The translations under genes and the position numbers were made by a program. A stretch of DNA of 64,000 nt, taken from contig JAUQZE010000006.1 in the NCBI GenBank assembly GCA_030587365.1, positions 62,001 to 126,000 on the forward strand. The letters are read 5' to 3'. Below the pieces are notes generated by a model. It did no database searches and was not told the DNA's origin. It saw nothing but the letters and a program-made list of their open reading frames with translations. Each line of letters begins with the position of its first letter. The first letter of the stretch is position 1. Shown in pieces: positions 26,529 through 34,400 of this stretch. Origin of the DNA: Candidatus Freyarchaeota archaeon (lineage in GTDB: Archaea > Asgardarchaeota > Jordiarchaeia > Jordiarchaeales > Jordiarchaeaceae).

Positions 26529-27635
26529 GTGGTCATTGAGGATTTGGCCTTGTCTGAGTTTCTATTTCCAGAGGAAAAAGGGATTTTAAGAATAGAAAGT
26601 GGTAAGTTTTTAAATCTCATCACTAAGTTTGGTGAGGAGTCATTAAGAGAGTTATTCCAGAAAGTTTTTGGAATTATGATTACAGACGAAAAATGTAGAC
26701 TCTTCTTTCTTATGAACCCGAAGCAAATATCAGTTGCTGAACCTAGGTTGCTTATAAAAAGGGGTGAGGTAAATCCAGAAGACTTCTCCATATACCCGAT
26801 AGAGTCGGGGTTACTGGTAAGTTTAGAATCAGGATTCACCGAGGAGGAGTTAATGAATGAAATGAAAAAATTTTCCCCCTCAGGGAGTCGTATTCTGAAC
26901 AATTATCTCGCAGTAATTAAAAGTATTCAACAGGGGCTATCTAAACTTTATGGGCGAGACTTGACAATTTACCAAGCGTCTAGGGAAGTATCAGAAGTCG
27001 CGGAAAAAATTGGACAACAGGTCTTCAAACCAGTAGAATATGGTGTATTTTGTATAGAATGTGGAAGCTATGCTATAAGTCCAAATAAACCAGAACCACT
27101 AAATCCCTGTTTTGGAAAAGATCATCGTATTGTTAAAACTGCGGTGTATAAGCTGAATGAGGTTTTCCTAATCGCCTGGGAGGAAGGAATGATGTTAGAG
27201 GGCTATGCTTCTAAGGCACTTATAGAGAGTGGGTGGAATGCACTTTTTAGTGTAGAAGTTCATGGCGTAGAAGGGGGCAGACATGAAGTTGATATTATAG
27301 CCGAGAAGGATAATAACTATTTAATTATCGAGTGCAAACATTTAGCTCCTTATAACCTAGTGGTATACGATGACGCGATAAAAAGTATAGGCAAAATGGC
27401 GCTAATAGAAGAAACTATATTAAGAGCCTATCAGAAAAGAAACGAAAAGCCCGGAAAAATAGTTAAGGCAATAATCACAACAGGCGAGGCTACAAAATCC
27501 AGAGAAACCGATATAATGATTTCAAACATCGAAGATTTCTTAATCGCATCAAAAGAAGACACCCTAAATGGACTCTCGGAATTCAAAAACAAATTAAAGA
27601 CACTATTGGATAAAACAAAATCTAACCCACCTTAG
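26529..27635 (+). CDS. PD-(D/E)XK nuclease-like protein with N-terminal ATP-cone-like/zinc segments
   Basis: 368 residues from a GTG. The C-terminal domain has the restriction-endonuclease core: Asp255 in HEVDIIAEK, then Glu268-x-Lys270 in LIIECKH, the D...ExK arrangement of Mrr/archaeal nuclease-like proteins. Upstream is a Cys175-x2-Cys178...Cys194 group that may bind zinc. The first ~150 residues are helical and include an ITKFGEESLRELFQKVFG segment of unclear fold, perhaps a DNA-interaction module. No methylase neighbour, so a repair or quality-control role is as likely as restriction. It begins 48 bases after the TnpB element, which may have separated it from its promoter. Confidence 0.75.
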   Translation: MVIEDLALSEFLFPEEKGILRIESGKFLNLITKFGEESLRELFQKVFGIMITDEKCRLFFLMNPKQISVAEPRLLIKRGEVNPEDFSIYPIESGLLVSLESGFTEEELMNEMKKFSPSGSRILNNYLAVIKSIQQGLSKLYGRDLTIYQASREVSEVAEKIGQQVFKPVEYGVFCIECGSYAISPNKPEPLNPCFGKDHRIVKTAVYKLNEVFLIAWEEGMMLEGYASKALIESGWNALFSVEVHGVEGGRHEVDIIAEKDNNYLIIECKHLAPYNLVVYDDAIKSIGKMALIEETILRAYQKRNEKPGKIVKAIITTGEATKSRETDIMISNIEDFLIASKEDTLNGLSEFKNKLKTLLDKTKSNPP

Positions 27636-27648
27636 GGTAGGGAGCATG

Positions 27649-27849
27649 TCAGAATCCAGAAGAAGTAAGTATAATCTGTAATCCGAATCCGAAAAAGAAG
27701 GATAGCAAAATGACTGCTACAACAATTTGAAATTTGGAATATCGGGGGGTATATTCCACGGTTAGGATTAACCAAATTACAGCTATAATTCCCAGGATGA
27801 GTAATATGTATCCTAAAGTGGGCTGCAGAGTCCAAGGTTCAATGAACAT
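27649..27849 (-). CDS. Small membrane protein, two predicted helices
   Basis: 66 residues, with two strongly hydrophobic helices (about 10-30 and 40-62) separated by a short polar loop (EYTPRYSKF). No family recognised. Downstream of the 235-residue membrane-protein gene on the same strand, gap about 60 bases, so possibly co-transcribed. Confidence 0.5.
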   Translation of the reverse strand: MFIEPWTLQPTLGYILLILGIIAVIWLILTVEYTPRYSKFQIVVAVILLSFFFGFGLQIILTSSGF

Positions 27850-27909
27850 GATTGTTCGCCCTTCAATTTTGTAACCGTGCTTTTGTTCTTCTTATAGTTA
27901 ATGGTTCTT

Positions 27910-28617
27910 TTAAATTGAACGGATTAACCCCGCTTTTGCCATTATTCCTTCGATAAGCATAGCTCCTCCAAGGAAGGCCATGGGCAGGAGAGAATATATT
28001 GTGGCAAGGGTTATGTATCCGCTGATAGTTAATAGTGCTCCTCCTATTGTGGGGGTAACATGAGCGCCCTTAACCCTTTTCTTTTCTTCTTCCTTGTCCT
28101 TAGATAAGTTGCGTGTTAAGGCTTGAAGTTCAATATTCTTTAGATTCAATTTATTGGAGATGATTTTTACTATTTTATCCTTTTTCCATTTCATGGAGAC
28201 TGGGGATATAGCGTTTTGTTTTGCTAATTTATATAATTGGAATCTCGTAAACTGGTATAGTAACTGTTCTTTGGGATTATAAGTGGTTGTTACAGGTTTT
28301 CCTTCAAATTTTGAGGATATGGAGATGTAACACGCCATTGCCGCTGTACTGAGACCGGGTACTGCAAGAATTGAATTCCACCATACGATGCCTATGGCAA
28401 TTGCTATTACAAGTGTGATTAGGCCGTATATTAGTAAGTCAATGAATGTGTAAAAACTTGCTTTTTTGAATGTGTAGCTGAGGCCAATGATTGATAAAAC
28501 TGCCCCAGCAACTGGCACGTAAGCGATCCCGCCAGCTAGAAATATTCCAAAGAACTGTATAATTAGACCTACTATCAGAAAAATCCACATCTGTTTAAGA
28601 TGGGATATCTTAACCAT
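27910..28617 (-). CDS. Membrane protein with cytosolic SAP-like segment, unknown function
   Basis: 235 residues. Three or four hydrophobic helices in the first ~95 residues, a soluble middle region (about 105-175), then two more helices (about 188-230). Inside the soluble part the sequence LAKQNAISPVSMKWKKDKIVKIISNKLNL resembles, in its spacing, a short SAP/LEM-type helix-extended-helix DNA-binding fold (quoted here only as a pattern of basic and hydrophobic residues between 130 and 160). Function unknown. Confidence 0.65.
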   Translation of the reverse strand: MVKISHLKQMWIFLIVGLIIQFFGIFLAGGIAYVPVAGAVLSIIGLSYTFKKASFYTFIDLLIYGLITLVIAIAIGIVWWNSILAVPGLSTAAMACYISISSKFEGKPVTTTYNPKEQLLYQFTRFQLYKLAKQNAISPVSMKWKKDKIVKIISNKLNLKNIELQALTRNLSKDKEEEKKRVKGAHVTPTIGGALLTISGYITLATIYSLLPMAFLGGAMLIEGIMAKAGLIRSI

Positions 28618-28961
28618 CGGGAATTCACCTCGCTTTTACTCTCAATTCCCTCGTTTAACCTATCGGAAATATTATCACACTAATTTTTAAAGCTTTTTAT
28701 TAATTTATAAGTGAAAAAAAACAAAATTTATAATAATTATTTAATATTATGTTTAACTAAAATTTACATACATGTAAGATTTCTTAAAAGTAAATACTTG
28801 TCTTTAACACACAAAAACTAATTAAAAAAATAATTTTATAGATATTAAATAATAAGTTTTTAAAGAAGTAAATAAGTTATCAATAAATTAAAAATGAAAT
28901 CATAAATTAACGTTTTAAAATATAATAAAAAATATGGTAAAATGAATAAAAGGAATTTTGC
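28618..28961. other. Very AT-rich intergenic region
   Basis: About 340 bases, well over 80% A+T in the middle, with runs of A and of TTAATA-type sequence. No open frame or RNA recognised. It holds the promoter of the 235-residue membrane-protein gene and the 3' flank of the signal-peptidase gene. An origin-like DNA-unwinding element is conceivable, but I see no repeated origin-recognition boxes and no cdc6 gene nearby. Confidence 0.4.
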
Positions 28962-29537
28962 TTAGTCAGGCTTAACAGGCTGATCTGAAAACGGTTCTTC
29001 TTTTTGTAGCTCCCATATAACGTAAATCACTGTAATAATAGTAAGAATAACTATTGCAAAAATGTAGCCTCCTTCATAGAACCAGACCGCAACCAAACCT
29101 ACACGTGGGATTGTTAGTATCACTTTTCCGTACACCTGCCAATCAGCCGTCCAACCGGGATCAGGAGTAGGATTTGTTAATCGATTATCACCCCAAGTTT
29201 GGTACCAAAAGTGACCATATTCAAACGTCACATTAACCACTCTATGCATCACTGGCGCTGGAGGAACAGGGTAACCATAAAGGGGCCAGTGGTAAGCATT
29301 AAACACTATAACGTCACCGATACCAATTTCATATCCAGGCACATGTTTTATTACACCAATATCACCATAATACATGATTGGTTCCATACTGGAAGGTTGA
29401 TTGCTGATTATTCTAAAAGGCGCATCTGTATTGAGATACATTCTTAACAGCTGGAACCCGCCTAATATCACTCCCGCGACAATCACAATAGAAATTATTG
29501 TCACAGTAGCTTCTCTCTTCCAGTTCTTTTTACTCAA
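28962..29537 (-). CDS. Signal peptidase I, archaeal Sec11 type
   Basis: 191 residues from a TTG at 29535-29537, chosen for the GGAGG ribosome site seven bases upstream. N-terminal membrane anchor (about residues 9-30), then the catalytic domain: Ser in QPSSMEPIM, His in VMHRVV, and Asp in TWGDNR, which form the Ser-His-Asp set of archaeal/eukaryotic signal peptidases in place of bacterial Ser-Lys. A second hydrophobic helix closes the protein (about 155-180). It removes signal peptides from secreted proteins on the outer face of the cytoplasmic membrane. Confidence 0.9.
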   Translation of the reverse strand: MSKKNWKREATVTIISIVIVAGVILGGFQLLRMYLNTDAPFRIISNQPSSMEPIMYYGDIGVIKHVPGYEIGIGDVIVFNAYHWPLYGYPVPPAPVMHRVVNVTFEYGHFWYQTWGDNRLTNPTPDPGWTADWQVYGKVILTIPRVGLVAVWFYEGGYIFAIVILTIITVIYVIWELQKEEPFSDQPVKPD

Positions 29538-29628
29538 GAATATTGCCTCCAAGCAATCAGTACCACACAACCGTAACAATGAATAGCTTTCGGCGTTTTA
29601 ACATCCAACTTTTTGATATATTAACTCT

Positions 29629-30250
29629 GCTTTGGGACAGAAATAGTTTAACTCTTTTTCTATAGGGCGGGTCCCTTCACCGTGGGGTTAGAACGATACC
29701 CTTTCACCCCGTATCTCAGCATTACACTCTTATAAAACCTACCGCTACTTACTTTTGTGTCCTCCACATCGTGATGATTACACTCCCGACGCTCACTGGA
29801 CTGGAAACAAGCAACCAGAAAGAGCCTATAAGGAAGAAGCAGTAGCACTATTTAGAAATCTACTTTTGTGAGTTTAAAAGAAGGTTCTGTCCTAATAAGA
29901 CTTGGTTAACGACTAAAAAAGGTTAATGAGTAAAGCAGGAAAACTTGGTGCACGAGCAGTGTCGGGAACGACGGTGACTAGAACGGAGCAGACTTCAAAA
30001 CACAGATTCTTAGACGGCGAACCAGTGGAGAGCCCCGACTGGTACGCTGGTAAAAGAACGCGTAAGGGATCGTTCAGGAGTTCAAGGGGATAATAATTAA
30101 TGCGGACATGAACGCGTGGTACAATATGATAAGAAAGGCATTCCCGGAAGCTTTTGCGGAAGGAATAGAGGGTGTCGAGCTTCACCCGGCTAGACAGAAT
30201 TTTGATTCTAACAAAGGTTTTTTTAAGAAGGATTAAATACGTTCCAAAGC
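29629..30250 (+). mobile_element. Internally deleted copy of the 24907-26481 TnpB element
   Basis: Begins GCTTTGGGACAG and ends TTCCAAAGC, the same ends as the complete element. The first ~350 bases follow the noncoding left region of the complete copy closely, including the GGGGTTAGAACGATACC block. At about 29988 the sequence jumps from the tnpB start region straight to the KCSFLDGEP-coding region near the 3' end, a loss of roughly 960 bases. Several small insertions and deletions disrupt what remains of tnpB. No protein can be made. Confidence 0.85.
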
Positions 30251-30378
30251 CTTAACCCATTGATTCTGATTAATATTTGTACACAGGGGTATCTATCTAA
30301 AGAGTTAACTCATAGTATGGAAATATTAAATAGCTTCATTTCTTTTTTCTCAATTATAAAGGATAAGGAGTTAGTAAT

Positions 30379-31017
30379 TTGTCCTGGGAAAAGCAAAAGC
30401 AGAAATATGTGAAAATGGCTTGTGAATTCATTAAACAGACAGAAGCTCTGAAATTCGGTGAATTCATACTAACCTCCGGTAAAAAATCTCCTTTCTACAT
30501 TGATATGCGGCTATTCATATCCTACCCCGATATTTTCGACAAGTTATGCGAAATCTATGCCCGAATAATCCAGAAAGAAATTACAGAAGTAGACAAAATC
30601 GCTGGAATACCTACCGCCGGTTTACCAATAGCTACTCTCACCAGTTATAAACTCCATTTGCCATTAATCTATGTAAGAAAGGAACCTAAACCTCACGGGA
30701 AAACAAGAATGATTGAGGGTATACTAAATCCTAACGATAATGTAGTGCTTGTGGACGACTTAGTTACCTCGGGGAAAAGTCTAATTAGTGCTACTAAAGC
30801 CATTCGGGAGGATGGAGGAATAGTAAAACACGCCGTCACGTTGCTAGATAGAGAACAAGGAGGCAGAGAAAATTTAGACAAGGAGAGAGTTAAATTACAT
30901 ACAGTCGTTTCTATTAACCAACTTTTGGAAATACTCCGGAATTTGGGATATGTAGATGAAAAAAATTACCAGTTGGCAAAAGAGTACGTCAGGAAAGAAA
31001 AAAGCACAGTGGATTGA
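30379..31017 (+). CDS. pyrE: Orotate phosphoribosyltransferase
   Basis: 212 residues from a TTG with an AAGGAG ribosome site. Type I phosphoribosyltransferase: the ITSGKKSPFYIDMR-like opening (LTSGKKSPFYID), the KEPKPHGKTRMIEG flexible catalytic loop, and the PRPP-binding motif VVLVDDLVTSGKS (residues about 117-129). It adds phosphoribose to orotate in UMP synthesis. carB, another pyrimidine-pathway gene, lies at the far right of the window. No OMP decarboxylase domain is fused. Confidence 0.92.
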   Translation: MSWEKQKQKYVKMACEFIKQTEALKFGEFILTSGKKSPFYIDMRLFISYPDIFDKLCEIYARIIQKEITEVDKIAGIPTAGLPIATLTSYKLHLPLIYVRKEPKPHGKTRMIEGILNPNDNVVLVDDLVTSGKSLISATKAIREDGGIVKHAVTLLDREQGGRENLDKERVKLHTVVSINQLLEILRNLGYVDEKNYQLAKEYVRKEKSTVD

Positions 31018-31310
31018 GCGTATACAGCTAAATTAGATAAGTATTAGGATAAACGGATAACAGTTTTATTTCTCTGCGTATTTGAGTTCCATTAAAATTT
31101 ATCGTTAAAATACGAAAAAGTTCTTATATTCTCATACCCTTAAAAATATTATTAGATAAAGGTCATAAATCCTTCAACCGCACCTTCAGTGGGAAAGCAG
31201 ACAGCCGAAAATCAAGGAATTAGCATAAAACACAGAAAAGCATTAAAAATTTTAAATATTCGAAAGTACCAATAATAATCCTAACGTAAAAAAATAAAGG
31301 ATGTTTGATT
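31018..31310. other. Intergenic region before the GTPase cluster
   Basis: No gene seen. AT-rich, with CTTAAAAATATT around 31139-31150 and TTTTAAATATTCG at 31248-31260, either of which could be the TATA box of the downstream three-gene cluster. Confidence 0.4.
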
Positions 31311-32387
31311 ATGCCTTTCGGAATAATTATTGTAAGGTGGGACAACCGTCTCGGAGCAGTCCTAGAAGCAAGATTTCCCGAACACATACGAACAACAGAC
31401 GACCAAATAATGAAAATATACACCGCACACGCAATGGGTGAGGCCGCCGCAGGATTCATGTCAATGAGACTCGGAAACCTAAACGTCGCAAGCTACTATG
31501 GAGGCTGGGAACTGAACTACTATGTCGCGCTTCTTCTTACGTTGGAGGAGAATGCTGATGATTATGAGGATGGATTGGCTGAGATTGCTGCTCACATTTT
31601 CTCAAAATTGGAGAATGAGGCGTACAAGGCGGAATTAGAGGATTTGTATAATAAGTTGACCAGATTCCCAACCTTGAGTGAGGAGCAGAAAATGTCTGTG
31701 ATTCTGTCGGATCCTGTTAGACTGAGTATTATCGAGCGATTGATAGAGGAAGGGAATACGACTATATCAGATCTGGAAATCTGGTTGAAACACAAGTTGG
31801 AAGTCAAAGCAATAGAACTCTACTCATTCTTAGCGCCTCTTATTAAGAATGGTCTTGTTACTACACAGTGGGTTGAGGGGCTTCCCAGTCAATGTGTCTT
31901 TCTGATAAGAGATGTTTTCATAGCCAGAGTTCCTGCTAGAATAATAGTTAAAAAGGCCAAATCGGGAGAGCTTGGTCCCGAGGCTGCTTCAGATTATCTG
32001 GATGAGGTTAAAAACTTTTTCAGGGATTACGTTGTATCGCCGGAGGACACGGAAACGATAACCAAGATACTTGCGGATCCAGATGCTTACGATGTCTTGG
32101 TTGCACTGAGGGAGAACATTCTTCCTAAGGGTGAGATTCACAAATTGCTTGATAAAAAGAAATCTGTTGTGGATAGTATTCTGGATGCCTTCGATAAGGC
32201 GGGCTTCACAATGGAAATAAAAATTGAGAAAAAGGCGTATGTAGCACTGAGAACCGATGTTAAGATTATGACATTCTTCCCTGAATACCTAGTGGAGCAG
32301 ATAGGTCAACAGTATAATGATCAGGTTAAGCCTCCTCGAATGTTATTATGGCATTTGAAAGCACTCAGAGACAGTTACCCCATGTAG
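31311..32387 (+). CDS. Longin/roadblock-like N-terminal domain protein with winged-helix segments
   Basis: 358 residues from the ATG at 31311 (a TTG lies two codons upstream). The opening FGIIIVRWDNRLGAVLEARFP, followed by about 120 residues of alternating strands and helices, resembles the profilin-like longin/roadblock fold by pattern. Residues about 130-200 (SVILSDPVRLSIIERLIEEG...LEIWLKHKL) look like an ArsR-type winged helix without obvious metal ligands, and a second helix-turn-helix-like unit follows near 265-300. No membrane segment. It is the first gene of a tight cluster with an Arf/Rab-like GTPase (12-base gap), so it is a candidate GTPase regulator or effector. Function is inferred only from context. 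Confidence 0.7.
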   Translation: MPFGIIIVRWDNRLGAVLEARFPEHIRTTDDQIMKIYTAHAMGEAAAGFMSMRLGNLNVASYYGGWELNYYVALLLTLEENADDYEDGLAEIAAHIFSKLENEAYKAELEDLYNKLTRFPTLSEEQKMSVILSDPVRLSIIERLIEEGNTTISDLEIWLKHKLEVKAIELYSFLAPLIKNGLVTTQWVEGLPSQCVFLIRDVFIARVPARIIVKKAKSGELGPEAASDYLDEVKNFFRDYVVSPEDTETITKILADPDAYDVLVALRENILPKGEIHKLLDKKKSVVDSILDAFDKAGFTMEIKIEKKAYVALRTDVKIMTFFPEYLVEQIGQQYNDQVKPPRMLLWHLKALRDSYPM

Positions 32388-32399
32388 AGGAAAAAAGAA

Positions 32400-33248
32400 A
32401 TGATTAGAGAGGTGTCCATTCTAAATTCCAATGGAGAACCCATGTTCCGTAAAAGATATGGACAGACCAACGTAGCATCCGAGATCCTCAGCATATTCGT
32501 TAGCGCCTTAGCCATCCTTGTGCCAAAACTTGGACTAAACGGAAACATAGAATTTATGAACCTGAAAAACACGAGAATATACTACTCCAATTCCGATGGA
32601 ATCGTATTTACTTTAGAAGCGGATAAACGTGACACAATACCGGAAATGAAAGAAAAGTTGCAATCACTAAGAGAGAGCTTCTTAAAAGGCTTTCAAAAGG
32701 AGATATCGGAATGGAAAGGTGAAACTTCATCTTTTCAAAGATTCGAACCCCTTGTCGACGACATAACTCTAACCTACCTCAAGATAGCTCTGATAGGCTA
32801 CAGCGGTGTAGGGAAAACAACCATTCTAAGGCTCTTAAGGGAGGAAGAACTCCCAAAAGACCACATTCCCACAATCGGTGTGGGAATAAAAGGTGTTAAA
32901 GGAGCAAAAATCGGAAACACTTCTCTAATATGTTGGGATCTCGCGGGGCAGGAAAGATTCGAGTTAACGTGGGACAAGTTTATTCGGGACTCTTCTCTGA
33001 TCATTATAGTTACAGACTCAACCTTGGAGAATGTGGTTAAGTCTCGATATTTCGTTCGTTTAATTAGAGAGGCTGAACCAGAGGCTAATATTTTCAGTAT
33101 AGCTAATAAGCAAGACTTGCCTAACGCTCTGCCCCCTGAGAAAGTGAGCCAAATCCTAGAAGCTGAAACTTATGGCCTTGTAGCGATCGATCCCATGAAT
33201 CGAATGAAACTTTATGAATTAATTAGAAAAGCCGTTATGGGTATGTAA
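32400..33248 (+). CDS. Arf/Rab-like small GTPase fused to an N-terminal longin-like region
   Basis: 282 residues. All Ras-superfamily boxes are present: G1 GYSGVGKT (133-140), G2 Thr158 in IPTIG, G3 WDLAGQE (179-185), G4 NKQD (236-239), and a weak G5 near ETYGL (256-260). WDLAGQ plus NKQD is closest to Arf/Sar-type GTPases. The first ~120 residues form a separate domain whose pattern (REVSILNSNGEPMF, then RIYYSNSDGIVFTLEADK) resembles a longin or MglB-like fold. No lipid-modification cysteine at the C-terminus. It should act as a nucleotide-dependent switch with the two neighbouring products. Confidence 0.9.
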   Translation: MIREVSILNSNGEPMFRKRYGQTNVASEILSIFVSALAILVPKLGLNGNIEFMNLKNTRIYYSNSDGIVFTLEADKRDTIPEMKEKLQSLRESFLKGFQKEISEWKGETSSFQRFEPLVDDITLTYLKIALIGYSGVGKTTILRLLREEELPKDHIPTIGVGIKGVKGAKIGNTSLICWDLAGQERFELTWDKFIRDSSLIIIVTDSTLENVVKSRYFVRLIREAEPEANIFSIANKQDLPNALPPEKVSQILEAETYGLVAIDPMNRMKLYELIRKAVMGM

Positions 33249-33269
33249 AAGAACCGGAGGTTGTATTTA

Positions 33270-33593
33270 ATGGGTATAATAGAAAAAGTAGTAGCGTTCT
33301 TCAGAAACCTTTTTGGTGGCGGACCGACCATCGAAAAAGTGAAGGTTACATCTAAGGAAGCACAGGAGATAAGCGCACTCAAAAATGAGATAGACCAATT
33401 AAAAGCCGAGAAGAATAAGATACAGGAGCAACTCCAACAAATGGACGTGGATTTCACGTACGGAAAAATTACTTCAGAAGCCAGAGACAAAAATTATGTC
33501 CAATTTATGGTTCAAGCAATGAAGCTGAATCGAGAAATAACAAGCAAGAAACAGAGAATCTTTGCTCTAGGCGGCGTTATCACCGAGATCTGA
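33270..33593 (+). CDS. Small coiled-coil protein linked to the GTPase
   Basis: 107 residues from the ATG at 33270, which has GGAGG nine bases upstream. An amphipathic N-terminal segment (GIIEKVVAFFRNLFGGG) is followed by a long charged coiled coil (about residues 28-65) and a shorter helix. An amphipathic helix plus coiled coil suggests peripheral membrane association; it is reminiscent of, but not clearly homologous to, small ESCRT-III-like proteins. It lies 21 bases after the GTPase gene, and the three genes form one apparent operon. Confidence 0.75.
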   Translation: MGIIEKVVAFFRNLFGGGPTIEKVKVTSKEAQEISALKNEIDQLKAEKNKIQEQLQQMDVDFTYGKITSEARDKNYVQFMVQAMKLNREITSKKQRIFALGGVITEI

Positions 33594-33858
33594 TCCATCT
33601 TCATTTTTTCTAATATGTTTTAAAAAACAAACAGCAATCCACCGTCTGAAAAATAAGCCTCTCACTTAGTACTTCAGCCTTCGTTATTAGAATTTTTAAA
33701 ACCACTACCTAAAACAAATTTATTTAATCAGCAGAACCTAACCCGCACACACATATTGTTCATCTTCAAAAAAACCTAAAAAGGTATACTAAACTTTTAG
33801 AAGCCCCCATTCTAAAAGACAAATTATTATTTTATACATGCAAGGCGGCTTAAAGGAA

Positions 33859-33975
33859 CCACCATCCGCTGTAATCTAGATTTTTAATCGGTTTTGCAAT
33901 GATTGCAAAGCTGGTTTCATTTGCTTTTTCTCTTTGCGTCGTGAAAATAAGTGACAGACGACGTTTTGATGGTGG
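33859..33975. repeat. 117-base block bounded by an 8-bp inverted repeat and containing two hairpins
   Basis: CCACCATC at 33859-33866 is complementary to GATGGTGG at 33968-33975. Inside lie a near-continuous palindrome TTTGCAAT-G-ATTGCAAA (33893-33909) and a CGTCGT...ACGACG hairpin (33937-33963, 15-base loop). It could be a small structured RNA, a miniature transposable element, or the hairpin-bearing left end of the downstream tnpB element. Confidence 0.45.
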
Positions 33976-34118
33976 AACTGATGTATGTTTTTGGTGAGTT
34001 CAAAATCTTAATTAGTGTCGTTTTTACCATATCATTAAATATAAGCTTAAAGTTTCGATGAGCCGTCTATTGTTGAAGTAAATATATGAAAAGGGTATGT
34101 AACTGTTGAAGGGAAAAG

Positions 34119-34134
34119 TGTATAAATATATATT
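34119..34134 (+). promoter_or_regulatory. TATA-box-like sequence upstream of tnpB (second copy)
   Basis: TATAAATATATA at 34121-34132 fits the archaeal TATA consensus and stands about 270 bases ahead of the tnpB start, leaving room for a long noncoding leader. Confidence 0.35.
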
Positions 34135-34400
34135 TTTCCTGTAATGAAGAAGCCCTCGATACAAGTATAGAAGCCGCAAACAAGCAAGAGGAAGAGAAAC
34201 TCCCCTACATATATGTACCTTTAAACGACTATTTTTTCCAGATTAAGCTTAAATCTCGTATTACGACTTTTTTAAGTGAAACCCTCCCAAAGAAGAATCT
34301 AAGGGAACTGCCCGCCATTCGTAGCAAGCAAGCTCACCCTCCGGCAAGCTCTACGACACGAACACTCAAAAACAAGACCAAAAAGTGGTGGAAAAAGAAA

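Larger units (their letters stand above)
33594..34400. other. 800-base intergenic region with structured DNA and the left flank of a tnpB gene
   Basis: No convincing gene. It holds an inverted-repeat block at 33859-33975 (separate entry), a strong TATA-like stretch at 34121-34132, and, from 34110 to 34400, a frame that stays open into tnpB but contains no ATG, GTG or TTG. That open stretch may be a decayed extension of the element or simply its noncoding left region. Confidence 0.5.

Noticed and set aside
28618..28961. Replication origin in the AT-rich gap
   Set aside because: High A+T alone is not evidence; I see no repeated origin-recognition boxes and no orc1/cdc6 gene next to it.
33270..33593. 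Calling the coiled-coil gene an ESCRT-III (Snf7/CHMP) homologue
   Set aside because: It is only 107 residues, about half the core length of ESCRT-III, with no MIM motif and no Vps4-like ATPase nearby; only the helix plus coiled-coil pattern is similar.
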